36,845 nucleotides of DNA from contig SHWN01000006.1 of assembly GCA_009693795.1 (NCBI GenBank), positions 1 through 36,845 on the forward strand. The letters are read 5' to 3'. The DNA comes from Acetobacteraceae bacterium. GTDB lineage: Bacteria > Pseudomonadota > Alphaproteobacteria > Acetobacterales > Acetobacteraceae. The position numbers and the translations under genes are program-made. Under the pieces are notes generated by a model. The model had not been told where the DNA came from. It saw only the letters and a list, made by a program, of their open reading frames with translations, and made no database searches. Shown piece by piece: positions 1-7,957 of the stretch (positions within the stretch are counted from its first letter, which is position 1; every line of letters starts with the position of its first letter).

Positions 1-665
1 CCACTGTCGGCATCCTGATGGCCATTCGCGAGCGTGAAATTTCTGGCCTCGGGCAATATATCGATATGACATTGTATGATTGCGGCATGGCATTGCTGCA
101 TCCGCAGGCGCCCAATTACTTTCTTAACAACACTCGTCCCAAAGGCACCGGTAACCCGCATCCTAACCTGGTACCGTATGACAAATTCAAAACAAAAACC
201 TGTGAAATTTTTATTGCCGCCGGCAATAACGGGCAATTCCGTAAATTATGCGAATTAATCGGCAAGCGGGAGATGGCGGACGATCCACGCTTTGCCGATA
301 ACGGAAAGCGCAATGTTAACCGCGCCGTGCTGACCGTGACGCTGACCGAGGCCTTCGCAACACAGGACGGTCACGAGCTGGCGGACCGGCTGATCCGCAG
401 CGGCGTGCCGGCTGGGCCGGTGCTGTGGGCGGATGAAGCAACCTCCGCGCCGCATACCGCGCATCGTGAAATGGTCACGGAATTGGATTGGTACAAAGGC
501 CTCGGCACTCCCATCAAATTCTCCCGCACACCTGGCGGCACGCGGGCCACACCCCCAAAATTCGGCGAGCATGGCGCGGCGGTGCTGGCCAAACACGGCT
601 ACTCGGCCGATGAAATCGCGGCGTTCGAAAAAAGCGGTGTGTTGTTAACCAGGCGGCGCTTTTAG
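1..665 (+). CDS. CaiB/BaiF (class III) CoA-transferase, 5'-truncated by the window edge
   Basis: C-terminal part of a family III CoA-transferase, enzymes that move CoA between carboxylic acids through an aspartyl-CoA intermediate. The reading frame is open to the window edge (the residues before the first Met read TVGIL, typical of this family), so the true start lies upstream; the Met at 18 is internal. The sequence GQYIDMTLYDCGMALLHPQ holds the catalytic Asp of the family (the D of YIDM), followed by NPHPNLVPY and a GVPAGPV segment near the C terminus, all family hallmarks. Substrate cannot be told. The stop at 663-665 overlaps the AGGA ribosome-binding site of the next gene, suggesting co-transcription. 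Bases 100-310 look richer in A/T than the neighbours. Class assignment is confident; specificity is unknown. Confidence 0.88.
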   Translation, partial: TVGILMAIREREISGLGQYIDMTLYDCGMALLHPQAPNYFLNNTRPKGTGNPHPNLVPYDKFKTKTCEIFIAAGNNGQFRKLCELIGKREMADDPRFADNGKRNVNRAVLTVTLTEAFATQDGHELADRLIRSGVPAGPVLWADEATSAPHTAHREMVTELDWYKGLGTPIKFSRTPGGTRATPPKFGEHGAAVLAKHGYSADEIAAFEKSGVLLTRRRF

Positions 666-677
666 GAACGCGTGCCT

Positions 678-2582
678 ATGATGTTGCCGCGGCTGCTTCA
701 GTCACAACGGTTCCTGCCGCTGTTCGCAACCCAGGCCCTCGGGGCGCTAAACGATAATTTCTTCCGAAATGCGCTGGCGGTGCTGGCGCTGTATCGTTCG
801 GCGGAACATGGGCCGGCGTTGGTCACGCTCGCGCTTGGTATTTTTATTTTACCTTATGTGCTGTTCTCCTCTGTGGCGGGGCAGTTGGCCGATCGGCAGG
901 ATAAGGCCCAGCTGATCCGCATGACGCGGTGGTGGGAGTTGGGGCTGTCCGTGATCGCGGCCGTCGGGTTTGCCTTTGACAGCCTGCCTGTGTTGATGGT
1001 GGTCCTGTTCGGTTTCGGCGTGCAGGCGACATATTTTAGCCCGCTGAAATTTGGCATCATGCCGCAGCATCTGGAGGAGACGGAGCTCGTTGAAGCCAAT
1101 GGCCTGATCGAGGCCGGTACCTTCGTTGCCATCCTGCTGGGAGTCATCCTTGGCAGTGCGCTGATCAGCCTGCCTTATGGCGCGGTCATGGTTCCGGCAT
1201 TGGCGATTGTTTTGTCGGTGGCAGGGGTCATCGCGGCGCAGTTTATTCCCCCGGCACCCGCCGGCGCGCCGGGATTGCGCATTGGTTGGAATGTGGTTGC
1301 CGAATCGCTCGGCCTGATCCGGATCGCGCGCGAACGGCGTGGGGTGTGGTTATCGATCCTTGGCACATCCTGGTTCTGGGCTTTTGGCGCGACCCTGCTG
1401 ACGCAATTGCAGGTGCTCGCGAAAACCACCCTGGGCGGCGATTCCTTCGTGCTTACGTTACTGCTGACGTTCTTTACCATCGGTGTCGGTGTTGGGTCGT
1501 TGATTTGCGCGTGGCTGCTGCATGGCGAGCTCAGTGCGCGCCACGTGCCGTTCGCGGGCTTCGGCATGTCGCTGTTTCTTTGGGATTTCGTCGCGGCCAG
1601 CACCGCGGCTGCAGGGGAGTTCGCACATGTGGGCGGTATGCTGGTAAGTATCCAGGGCTGGCGGATGCTGGTCGATCTTTTTCTGGTGGCGGCATGCGGC
1701 GGTATTTTTTCGGTGCCGTTGAACGCACTTATCCAGGATGGGGCGGCACCGGATACGCGCGCGCGGGTGATTGCGGTAAATTCCATCCTCAATGCGGGCT
1801 TCATGGTGGTTGGTGCCGCGGTGGCGGTGGCGTTTTCCTATATCGGCTTCGGCGCACCGGGCTTGTTGCTAATTCTGGCGGCGGTGAATTTCGGGGTGAC
1901 GGTGTGGATCATACGCATCCTGCCGCAAGAAACGATGCGCGCCATCCTGCGCTGGTATTTCGTTACATTCCACGGCGTCACCGTTAAGGGTGTGGAGAAT
2001 GCGCATGCCGCGGGTGACCGCGTGGTGTTCGTGGTCAATCGTTTGTCCTTCGCCGATGGTGCGCTGCTGGCGGCGTTTTTGCCGGGACGTTTTACCTTCG
2101 CGGTCGACCTGTTCATCACGCGCAAATGGTGGGCGCGGCCCATGCTCGCCTTGATCGATGTTTTTCCCGTCGATCTCACCAGTCCCTACATCGTCAAATC
2201 GATGGTCAAAATTGTGAGTGAGGGCAAGCGTCTGGTGATCTTTCTGGAAGGCAGAATCACTAAAACCGGTAGCCTGATGAAAATTTATGAGGGTGCTGGT
2301 CTGATAGCCGACAAGGCCGATGCAAAAATCCTGCTGGTGCGCATCGATGGCCAGCAATTTTCTTCACTCTCACGCACGCGGGGTAAGGCGTGGCTGCGCC
2401 GGTTTCCTCCCTTGACGATCGCGGTAATGGAACCTGTCACCCTTGTTGCCCCGCCAGATCTATTCGGCCGTGCGCGCCGTCGTGTTTTGGCGGATCGGCT
2501 GTACGATGTCATGGCGAATATGGTTTACTGTACGAAGAGTGTTAATCACATCCTTGTTCGCGACCCTGCCGGATGCGGCTAA
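678..2582 (+). CDS. LplT-like MFS lysophospholipid flippase fused to a PlsC-like acyltransferase; front remnant of a broken three-domain gene
   Basis: The first ~400 residues are a major-facilitator protein of the LplT type (opening LGALNDNFFRNAL, many hydrophobic helices), which moves lysophospholipids across the inner membrane. Residues ~440-600 are a PlsC-type 1-acylglycerol-phosphate acyltransferase domain. The family HX4D motif reads NRLSFAD here: the catalytic His is Arg (codon 2040-2042, CGT), and FPEGR reads FLEGR near 2241. Acyl transfer is therefore probably lost. In related bacteria this protein continues into an acyl-ACP synthetase domain; here a TAA at 2580-2582 ends it, and the synthetase survives only as a relic up to 4093. 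A GTG at 672 is in frame, but AGGA at 664-667 spaces better to the ATG at 678. The flippase half has no stop and might still work. Domain calls are firm; activity is inferred. Confidence 0.82.
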   Translation: MMLPRLLQSQRFLPLFATQALGALNDNFFRNALAVLALYRSAEHGPALVTLALGIFILPYVLFSSVAGQLADRQDKAQLIRMTRWWELGLSVIAAVGFAFDSLPVLMVVLFGFGVQATYFSPLKFGIMPQHLEETELVEANGLIEAGTFVAILLGVILGSALISLPYGAVMVPALAIVLSVAGVIAAQFIPPAPAGAPGLRIGWNVVAESLGLIRIARERRGVWLSILGTSWFWAFGATLLTQLQVLAKTTLGGDSFVLTLLLTFFTIGVGVGSLICAWLLHGELSARHVPFAGFGMSLFLWDFVAASTAAAGEFAHVGGMLVSIQGWRMLVDLFLVAACGGIFSVPLNALIQDGAAPDTRARVIAVNSILNAGFMVVGAAVAVAFSYIGFGAPGLLLILAAVNFGVTVWIIRILPQETMRAILRWYFVTFHGVTVKGVENAHAAGDRVVFVVNRLSFADGALLAAFLPGRFTFAVDLFITRKWWARPMLALIDVFPVDLTSPYIVKSMVKIVSEGKRLVIFLEGRITKTGSLMKIYEGAGLIADKADAKILLVRIDGQQFSSLSRTRGKAWLRRFPPLTIAVMEPVTLVAPPDLFGRARRRVLADRLYDVMANMVYCTKSVNHILVRDPAGCG

Positions 2583-4093
2583 TCGCTATGGGAAAAGTCG
2601 GAAATCCCCGATGATATTAATCACGCGCCGATCTCCTAGCGCTGCCTGATCCTCGGCGCAGCGGCCCTGGTCTGGAAAATCGCGGTGCGCACGGAACCGG
2701 ACGAATATATTTGCGTCATGCTGCCCAACGCCACCAGCGTGCCGGTGGCATTTTCGCTGTGCAAGCATTCGGGCACGTGCCGGAGATTCTGAATTATGTG
2801 GCTGGGGCGGAGGGCACGCTGTCGGCGTGCAACACCGCGTAAGTCAAAACCTCACTATGCTCTCGTGCCTTCGTCGAGCGCGGCAAGCTGGGTACAACAG
2901 TTGCACGCATGGCTAAAAATAAACGCTATTTGGCTGGAGGATATCCGCGCGAAAATCAGCCTGGTGGATCGGTTGCGCGGTTTTTGGGTATTCCTACCAC
3001 TTGCGCACACTGCCCGGCACAACCGGTAAGACAACAGACCCGGCGGTGCTGCTGTTTACCTCGGGCTCCAAAGGTACGCCAAAAGAAGTCGTGCACAGAT
3101 ATCGCAGCCTGATCGCCAATTGAGCGCGACTGGCTACCGTGATCGATTTCTCACCCGACGATCGGGTGCAGGATGCCATGCCGGTCTTCTATAACTTGGG
3201 CCTGACGGGCGGGATAGCTCTTCCCACCCTCAGCAGCGTGCATATCTTCTTCTATCCGTCGCTGCCGCATTTCTCCATCGTTCCAGAAATGACCTATGAT
3301 AGCGATGCGGCCATCTTTTTGGGCGGGATACGTTTCTCTCCGGCGGGGCGCGGTTTGCGAATCCCTATAATTTTTTCTCCATCCGCCAAGCATTCAGCGG
3401 GGCAGAGCGGGACGCAACGTAACCCGCACGCTCTATATGGAACGCTTGGGTGTGCGAATTCTGGAAGGCTATAACGCGATAGAATCTGTCGCCGCGCTGG
3501 CCGTCAATACCGCGATGTATAACTTTACCAGCATAGTCGGCCGGCTGTTACTAGGCGTAGAATTCCGGCTGGATGCGATCCCCGATCTGGACGATGCTAG
3601 GCGCTTGTAAGTGCGTGGTCCCAATCTGATGCTGGGCTATCTGGGTGCCGAAAATCCCGGCGTGCTGGAAGCACAGGAAGAAGAATGGTTCGATGCTGGC
3701 GATATCGTCAGCATGGATGAACAAGGCTTCGTCACCATCAAGGACCGCGCCAAACGCTTCGCCAAGATCTCTGGTGAAAGGGTTTTGCTCGCGGCTTGCG
3801 AAGCCTGGTGGAAGCGCTCTGGGCAGGCGCGTGGCGTGTGGTGATCAGCCGGCCAGACTCGCGCAAAGGCGCGCAACTTCTTCCTGTGGCCATGCGCGCG
3901 GACGCCACGGGTTTCCCAACTGCTCGCGGCGGAGTAGGCGCGCGGCATTGGGGAAATCATGGTGCCACGACAAATTGAGATACGTGCTAGCTTGCCATTG
4001 CTGGCGACCGGAAAAATCGATTATTTGCGATTGCGGGGCTCCGCCCTGCCCGCGCCGGTGGCCGAAGACGGGGAGGAAGACGTTACGCCTTAA
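2583..4093 (+). pseudogene. Decayed acyl-ACP synthetase (AMP-ligase) domain of the LplT-PlsC-Aas gene
   Basis: Conserved AMP-forming ligase segments can be read in order but in changing frames. EPDEYICVMLPNATSVPVAF lies in the frame of the upstream gene, after TAA (2580) and TAG (~2635) stops. After a frameshift near 2770 comes LNYVAGAEGTLSACNTA-stop-VKT, then IWLEDIRAKISLVDRLRG in another frame. The nucleotide-binding motif VLLFTSGSKGTPKEVVH follows (~3045), then AMPVFYNLGLTGGIALP (~3180), MERLGVRILEGYNAIES (~3440), [20 protein letters not shown] (~3610) and [20 protein letters not shown] (~3690). The tail ends LLATGKIDYLRLRG and stops at 4091-4093. At least four stops and several frameshifts rule out one polypeptide. 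The intact enzyme would charge ACP with fatty acid for re-acylating lysophospholipids. The 3' end overlaps the convergent decarboxylase gene by about 11 bases. Confidence 0.9.
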
Positions 4094-4697
4094 CGCCCAT
4101 GCCGCGCATGAAACGATCGCGGATCAGCGATGGATCGCGCTCGGTCGTCGCCACCGGTTTGTTGTTATTGATCCGGCAGCCGATCAGCCACGGTCCGTCC
4201 TCGGTCAGTGCGCGGTCTACCAGTTCCTCGAAATGCGCTTCATCGGCGGCCCAGGCGGATTGCGTGATGCCGGCGCCGCGCGCGATGGCGACGATATCAG
4301 CCCCCAGTTCGCTCGCCGCGACCTGTCCGCCGGTGATCTGATAGCCGCCATTATCGAGGATGATGATGGCCAGATTCCTTGGCGCTCGCGCCCCCACCGT
4401 CGCCAAGCAACCCAACTGCATCAGGATTGACCCATCACCTTCTAGCGCAATCACTTTTCGCGCGGGCTGCGCGATCGCAACACCCAACGCGATCGGCACC
4501 GCTAGCCCCATACTTCCCAGCATATAAAAATTCTGCGGCCGATGGCCGACGGCCCAGAGGTCGAAATTAGACCAGCCAATACCGCCAATCACGGCCTCCT
4601 CACGCTTTAACTTTCCCACCATGCGCTGGGTCAGGTTAAAGCGGTCCATCACCTTGGCGTCCGCGCGGGTGCGCGGTTGATTCAAATGTCCTGACAT
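4083..4697 (-). CDS. Thiamine-diphosphate-dependent decarboxylase, beta (TPP-binding) subunit
   Basis: 204 residues corresponding to the C-terminal, cofactor-binding half of thiamine-diphosphate decarboxylases, as in the separate beta subunit of sulfopyruvate decarboxylase (ComE) or phosphonopyruvate decarboxylase-like enzymes. The TPP/Mg motif is visible: EGDGS (about residues 86-90) followed by LDNGGY at ~115-119. GSMGLAVPIALGVAIA upstream is also typical. The start ATG at 4697 has AGGGA seven bases upstream, and that site overlaps the stop codon of the alpha-subunit gene, so the two are translationally linked (11-base gap). The likely reaction is non-oxidative decarboxylation of a 2-oxo acid; which one is not visible. 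Divergent tcuAB suggests di/tricarboxylate or similar carboxylate metabolism. Family sure, substrate open. Confidence 0.85.
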   Translation of the reverse strand: MSGHLNQPRTRADAKVMDRFNLTQRMVGKLKREEAVIGGIGWSNFDLWAVGHRPQNFYMLGSMGLAVPIALGVAIAQPARKVIALEGDGSILMQLGCLATVGARAPRNLAIIILDNGGYQITGGQVAASELGADIVAIARGAGITQSAWAADEAHFEELVDRALTEDGPWLIGCRINNNKPVATTERDPSLIRDRFMRGMGVKA

Positions 4698-4708
4698 GGC
4701 GCTATTCC

Positions 4709-5230
4709 CTAAAATACCTTCCCGCCGGTGAGCAGCGGGGAAAGGATGAAGGTTGCGGGCTGGTGGGTCGCCACCGCCTGGCGGATGGAGCGTTCGATAA
4801 TGAACTCGACCTCGTCAACTCTGCTCAAGGTGTGGTGTTCCATTGCCAGGCTATCCAACGCGGGGCGCATCGTGCGTGCTACCAAGGTCTGGCCGATATT
4901 GAACTCCCCGAGCGTTCCGCGCTCAGACACCATCAGCAAGATAGGAATCTGAAACGGCACCGGCAGCGATGCCAACACATTCGGCAGCGTCGCAAAACCC
5001 GAGGTCTGCATCAGGACCATCGCATGCGTGCCGGCCATCCAGGCGCCGCAGGCAATGCCAACGGCCTCTTCTTCGCGCGTGCAGGTGAACACCGTGAAGA
5101 ATGGATCAGCCTCCAGCAGCGCGATCAACGGGCGCAGCACATTGTCCGGCACATAGGGGATCAGCCGGACATTATGCGCGCGCAGCACGTCGCGGGTAAT
5201 TTCGAACCAGGCGCGGGTTTCCCCTGCCAT
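4709..5230 (-). CDS. Thiamine-diphosphate-dependent decarboxylase, alpha (PYR-domain) subunit
   Basis: 173 residues matching the N-terminal pyrimidine-binding half of TPP decarboxylases (sulfopyruvate decarboxylase alpha / ComD-like). The conserved glutamate that activates the cofactor lies in TREEEAVGIACGAWMAG (~residues 51-66), and MQTSGFATLPNVLASL is also typical of the family. A TTG at 5245 would add five residues, but the ATG at 5230 has a strong GGGAGG five to six bases upstream, so I use 5230. It forms a two-gene operon with the beta subunit; the active site of such enzymes is built from both chains. The gene is divergent from tcuA with only 93 bases between starts, so both directions are probably controlled from one short intergenic region. 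Confidence 0.85.
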   Translation of the reverse strand: MAGETRAWFEITRDVLRAHNVRLIPYVPDNVLRPLIALLEADPFFTVFTCTREEEAVGIACGAWMAGTHAMVLMQTSGFATLPNVLASLPVPFQIPILLMVSERGTLGEFNIGQTLVARTMRPALDSLAMEHHTLSRVDEVEFIIERSIRQAVATHQPATFILSPLLTGGKVF

Positions 5231-5257
5231 ATCTGCCTCCCCCAAATGGTGGTGGTG

Positions 5258-5286
5258 TTGTAGCCTCCCCTATACGCCTGTATATG
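5258..5286 (+). promoter_or_regulatory. Candidate sigma-70-type promoter for tcuAB
   Basis: TTGTAG (5258-5263) and TATATG (5281-5286) are separated by exactly 17 bases, about 38 bases upstream of the tcuA ATG. Each hexamer keeps the most conserved positions (TTG, TATA) but is imperfect. This is the only promoter-like pair I see in the short gap between the divergent transcription units. Inferred from sequence alone. Confidence 0.4.
5271..5284. promoter_or_regulatory. Inverted repeat TATAC-GCCT-GTATA, candidate operator
   Basis: Perfect 5-base arms around a 4-base spacer, placed in the spacer and on the -10 element of the proposed tcuA promoter and between two divergent operons. That position suits a repressor or a DNA-distorting activator. 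No regulator gene lies in the window next to it. The repeat is short and could be chance. Confidence 0.35.
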
Positions 5287-5323
5287 GCGGTCGGGCCAGT
5301 GGCGCAGTGCAGGGTACGACGAA

Positions 5324-6721
5324 ATGGTCGATCTGACGCAAGTTTACGACGTGGTGGTGGTGGGCGGCGGCAACGCGGCATTATGCGCGGCGATCACCGC
5401 GCGCCAGGCCGGCTGCTCCGTGCTGGTGCTGGAACATGCGCCGAAATCCATGCGTGGCGGCAATAGCCGGCACACCCGTAATCTGCGCGCCATGCACACC
5501 GCGCCGACCGGTGTACTGACGGATGCCTATCTGGAAGACGAGTACTGGGACGATCTGCTGCGCGTGACGGGCGGGCAAACGGATGAAGCTTTGGCACGCA
5601 TGACCATTCGCGCCTCGGCCGGTGTGTTCGAATGGATGCTGAATTCGGGCGTGCGCTTTCAGCCTTCGCTGTCCGGCACGCTGTCGCTCTCGCGCACCAA
5701 TGCGTTCTTCCTCGGTGGTGGCAAGGCGTTGCTGAATGCGCATTACATGACTGCCCAGCGTCTCGGTATTGAAATTCTGTACGATACCGAAGTCACCGCC
5801 CTTTATATGGACGATGGGTTTGTGCGTTCTGCTGCCCTGACCTGCCACGGGTTTCCGGAAACCGTGCAGGGCAGGGTGTTCGTGGCATCGTCCGGCGGCT
5901 TTCAGGGTAATCTGGAATGGCTGAAGCATTACTGGGGGGATGCGGCGGATAATTTCCTCATCCGCGGCACGCCCTATAACAAGGGCCGCGTCCTAAAAAA
6001 CCTGCTGGACCAGGGTGTAGCGGCGGTCGGCGACCCCACGCAGTTCCACGCCGTCGCCATCGATGGTCGCGCGCCAAAATTCGATGGCGGCATCGTGACG
6101 CGCCTGGATTGCGTGCCGTTCAGCGTGGTCGTGAACAAGGACGGCAAACGTTTTTACGATGAAGGCGAGGATGTGTGGCCAAAGCGCTACGCCATCTGGG
6201 GCCGCCTCGTCGCGCAGCAGCCAGATCAGGTGGCCTATTCGATCATCGATTCGAAATCGACCACGTTGTTCATGCCCTCCGTCTTCCCCGCCATCGCCGC
6301 GCCGAGTATTGGCGAGTTGGCCGAACGCCTTGGCCTAGACCCACCGACGGTGATCGATACGGTGGCCCAGTACAACGCCGCCGTGCGCGACGGCAAATTC
6401 GACAGCACGAAACTGGATGAATGCCGCACCGAGGGTTTAACGCCACCGAAAACCCATTGGGCGCGCAGGATCGATCAAGGGCCATTTTATGGCTACCCGT
6501 TGCGCCCAGGGATCACCTTCACCTATCTCGGCGTGCGGGTGAATGAACGCGCGCAGGTGCTGATGGAAAACGGCAAGCCGGCCGCCAATTTATTTGCATC
6601 TGGCGAAATCATGGCCGGCAATATTCTTGGTAAGGGCTATCTGGCGGGGTTTGGCATGACGATCGGCACGGTCTTTGGCCGTATTGCCGGCGCGGAGGCG
6701 GCGAAGAATGTCCGAAACTAA
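5324..6721 (+). CDS. tcuA: FAD-dependent tricarballylate dehydrogenase-like flavoprotein (TcuA family)
   Basis: 465 residues, the usual length of TcuA, a member of the fumarate reductase/succinate dehydrogenase flavoprotein superfamily. The N terminus has the FAD dinucleotide fold VVVGGGNAALCAAITARQAG followed by an acidic residue (VLVLE). RGGNSRHTRNLR and the C-terminal ASGEIMAGNILGKGYLAGFG are typical TcuA segments that contact FAD. TcuA oxidises tricarballylate to cis-aconitate in Salmonella; the substrate here is not provable and a related carboxylate is possible. AGGG lies nine bases before the ATG at 5324. tcuB starts inside the end of this gene (14-base overlap), so the two proteins are co-produced, matching the known TcuA-TcuB electron-transfer pair. 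No tcuC transporter or tcuR regulator is in the window. Confidence 0.88.
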   Translation: MVDLTQVYDVVVVGGGNAALCAAITARQAGCSVLVLEHAPKSMRGGNSRHTRNLRAMHTAPTGVLTDAYLEDEYWDDLLRVTGGQTDEALARMTIRASAGVFEWMLNSGVRFQPSLSGTLSLSRTNAFFLGGGKALLNAHYMTAQRLGIEILYDTEVTALYMDDGFVRSAALTCHGFPETVQGRVFVASSGGFQGNLEWLKHYWGDAADNFLIRGTPYNKGRVLKNLLDQGVAAVGDPTQFHAVAIDGRAPKFDGGIVTRLDCVPFSVVVNKDGKRFYDEGEDVWPKRYAIWGRLVAQQPDQVAYSIIDSKSTTLFMPSVFPAIAAPSIGELAERLGLDPPTVIDTVAQYNAAVRDGKFDSTKLDECRTEGLTPPKTHWARRIDQGPFYGYPLRPGITFTYLGVRVNERAQVLMENGKPAANLFASGEIMAGNILGKGYLAGFGMTIGTVFGRIAGAEAAKNVRN

Positions 6722-7853
6722 TATTCTCCCGGTTCCGCGCAGCACTGAAGCCGTTGCCGCTGCGCGGCACTCGATCGAGATTTGCAACGCCTGCCGCTAT
6801 TGCGAGACGTTCTGCGCCGTCTTCCCGGCCATGACCCTGCAACGGGAGTTTTCCGACACTGATCTCGGTTATCTGGCCAATCTCTGCCATGGCTGCCGCG
6901 GCTGTTTCTATGCCTGCCAATACGCACCGCCGCATGAATTCGGCGTTAACCTGCCGCAGCAATTCGCCGAATTGCGCCAGGAAACCTATGCCGATCACGC
7001 TTGGCCGCCGGCGCTGGGAAAATTGTTCCATAAGAACGGCGTGGTGGTGTCCATCCTCACCGCCGCGGCGCTGGCGCTGGTGCTGATCCTAGTGATGGTC
7101 CTGCAATCGCCAGACACACTCTTCGCGGCGCATGAAATGGTGCCTGGCGCGTTCTATAAAGTCATCCCATTCGGCATGATGGTCTGGCCGTTCTCCATCG
7201 TGTTCCTGTTCTCGCTGCTCGCCATTTTCATGGGCGCGCGCAATTTCTGGCGCGCCACCGGCGGCGAGGGTCTCAGCCAGGGCCAGTCCTGGATGGAAGC
7301 TATCCATGACGCGCTGACCCTGAAAAATCTCGGCGGGGGCGGGCATGGCTGCAATGATGTCGGAGAGCCGTTTTCGCAGGCGCGGCGGCGGTTGCACCAC
7401 GCATTATTTTACGGTTTTTCCCTTTGCTTCCTCGCCACCACGTTGGGATTTTTTTATCACCATCTGGGGGGTTGGATCGCCCCCTATGGCGTGTTCCGCC
7501 TGCCTGTGATTTTTGGTACATTGGGCGGCATCGGTATGGTCATTGGCAGCGTCGGGCTGTTCTGGCTGAAAGTCATCGGCGATGATGAGCCAACATCCAA
7601 AAAACTCCTCGGCGGCGAAGTGGCGCTGCTGTTCCTACTGTTCGTCGTGGCACTCACCGGTCTGCTCCTGCTTGCCTTCCGTGCCACCGGTGCGATGGGC
7701 ATGCTGTTGGCTATCCATCTCGGCTTCGTCATGGCCTTGTTCTTGGCCCTTCCCTATAGCCGCATGGTCCATGGCGCCTACCGTTTCGCCGCTCTACTCC
7801 GTGCCGCCATCGACCAGCGCACACGTAAACCCGTGGGGGCAGACGGTAATTGA
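6708..7853 (+). CDS. tcuB: TcuB/CitB-like iron-sulfur and heme membrane electron-transfer protein
   Basis: 381 residues. The N-terminal part carries two cysteine clusters, [11 protein letters not shown] and [11 protein letters not shown], typical of [4Fe-4S] binding. The rest is strongly hydrophobic with about six membrane helices (for example [19 protein letters not shown] and [20 protein letters not shown]) and several histidines that could bind heme. TcuB passes electrons from the reduced flavin of TcuA to the quinone pool. I place the start at the ATG at 6708, which has GGAGG nine bases upstream and overlaps tcuA; a longer in-frame TTG start at 6675 would add an Arg-rich stretch that looks spurious. 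The stop codon (7851-7853) lies inside the left arm of the 107-bp hairpin that follows, so terminator and gene end are merged. Confidence 0.87.
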   Translation: MSETNILPVPRSTEAVAAARHSIEICNACRYCETFCAVFPAMTLQREFSDTDLGYLANLCHGCRGCFYACQYAPPHEFGVNLPQQFAELRQETYADHAWPPALGKLFHKNGVVVSILTAAALALVLILVMVLQSPDTLFAAHEMVPGAFYKVIPFGMMVWPFSIVFLFSLLAIFMGARNFWRATGGEGLSQGQSWMEAIHDALTLKNLGGGGHGCNDVGEPFSQARRRLHHALFYGFSLCFLATTLGFFYHHLGGWIAPYGVFRLPVIFGTLGGIGMVIGSVGLFWLKVIGDDEPTSKKLLGGEVALLFLLFVVALTGLLLLAFRATGAMGMLLAIHLGFVMALFLALPYSRMVHGAYRFAALLRAAIDQRTRKPVGADGN

Positions 7854-7954
7854 TGCTGGGGCTGGGAGGAACGGGGAGTAAGCAAGTAAGGAGGGGGCCA
7901 AGCCCCCTGGCCTTACTTGCTTACTCCCCGTTCCTCCCAGCCCCAGCATCAATT
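7848..7954. repeat. 107-bp hairpin with 44-bp perfect arms between tcuB and ilvD
   Basis: Bases 7848-7891 are the exact reverse complement of 7911-7954. The 19-base centre holds a second stem, AGGGGGC-CAA-GCCCCCT. Outside the arms, CGG pairs on with one mismatch. It could act as a two-way terminator for the convergent genes, but no terminator needs 44 perfect pairs, so a small mobile or REP/MITE-like palindrome is more likely. It contains the tcuB stop and touches the 3' end of the broken ilvD, whose frame runs through it. Confidence 0.9.
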
Positions 7955-7957
7955 GCC

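Noticed and set aside
6675-6707. Longer TcuB N terminus from a TTG start
   Set aside because: Would add an Arg-rich stretch overlapping tcuA more deeply; the ATG at 6708 has a good GGAGG at proper distance.
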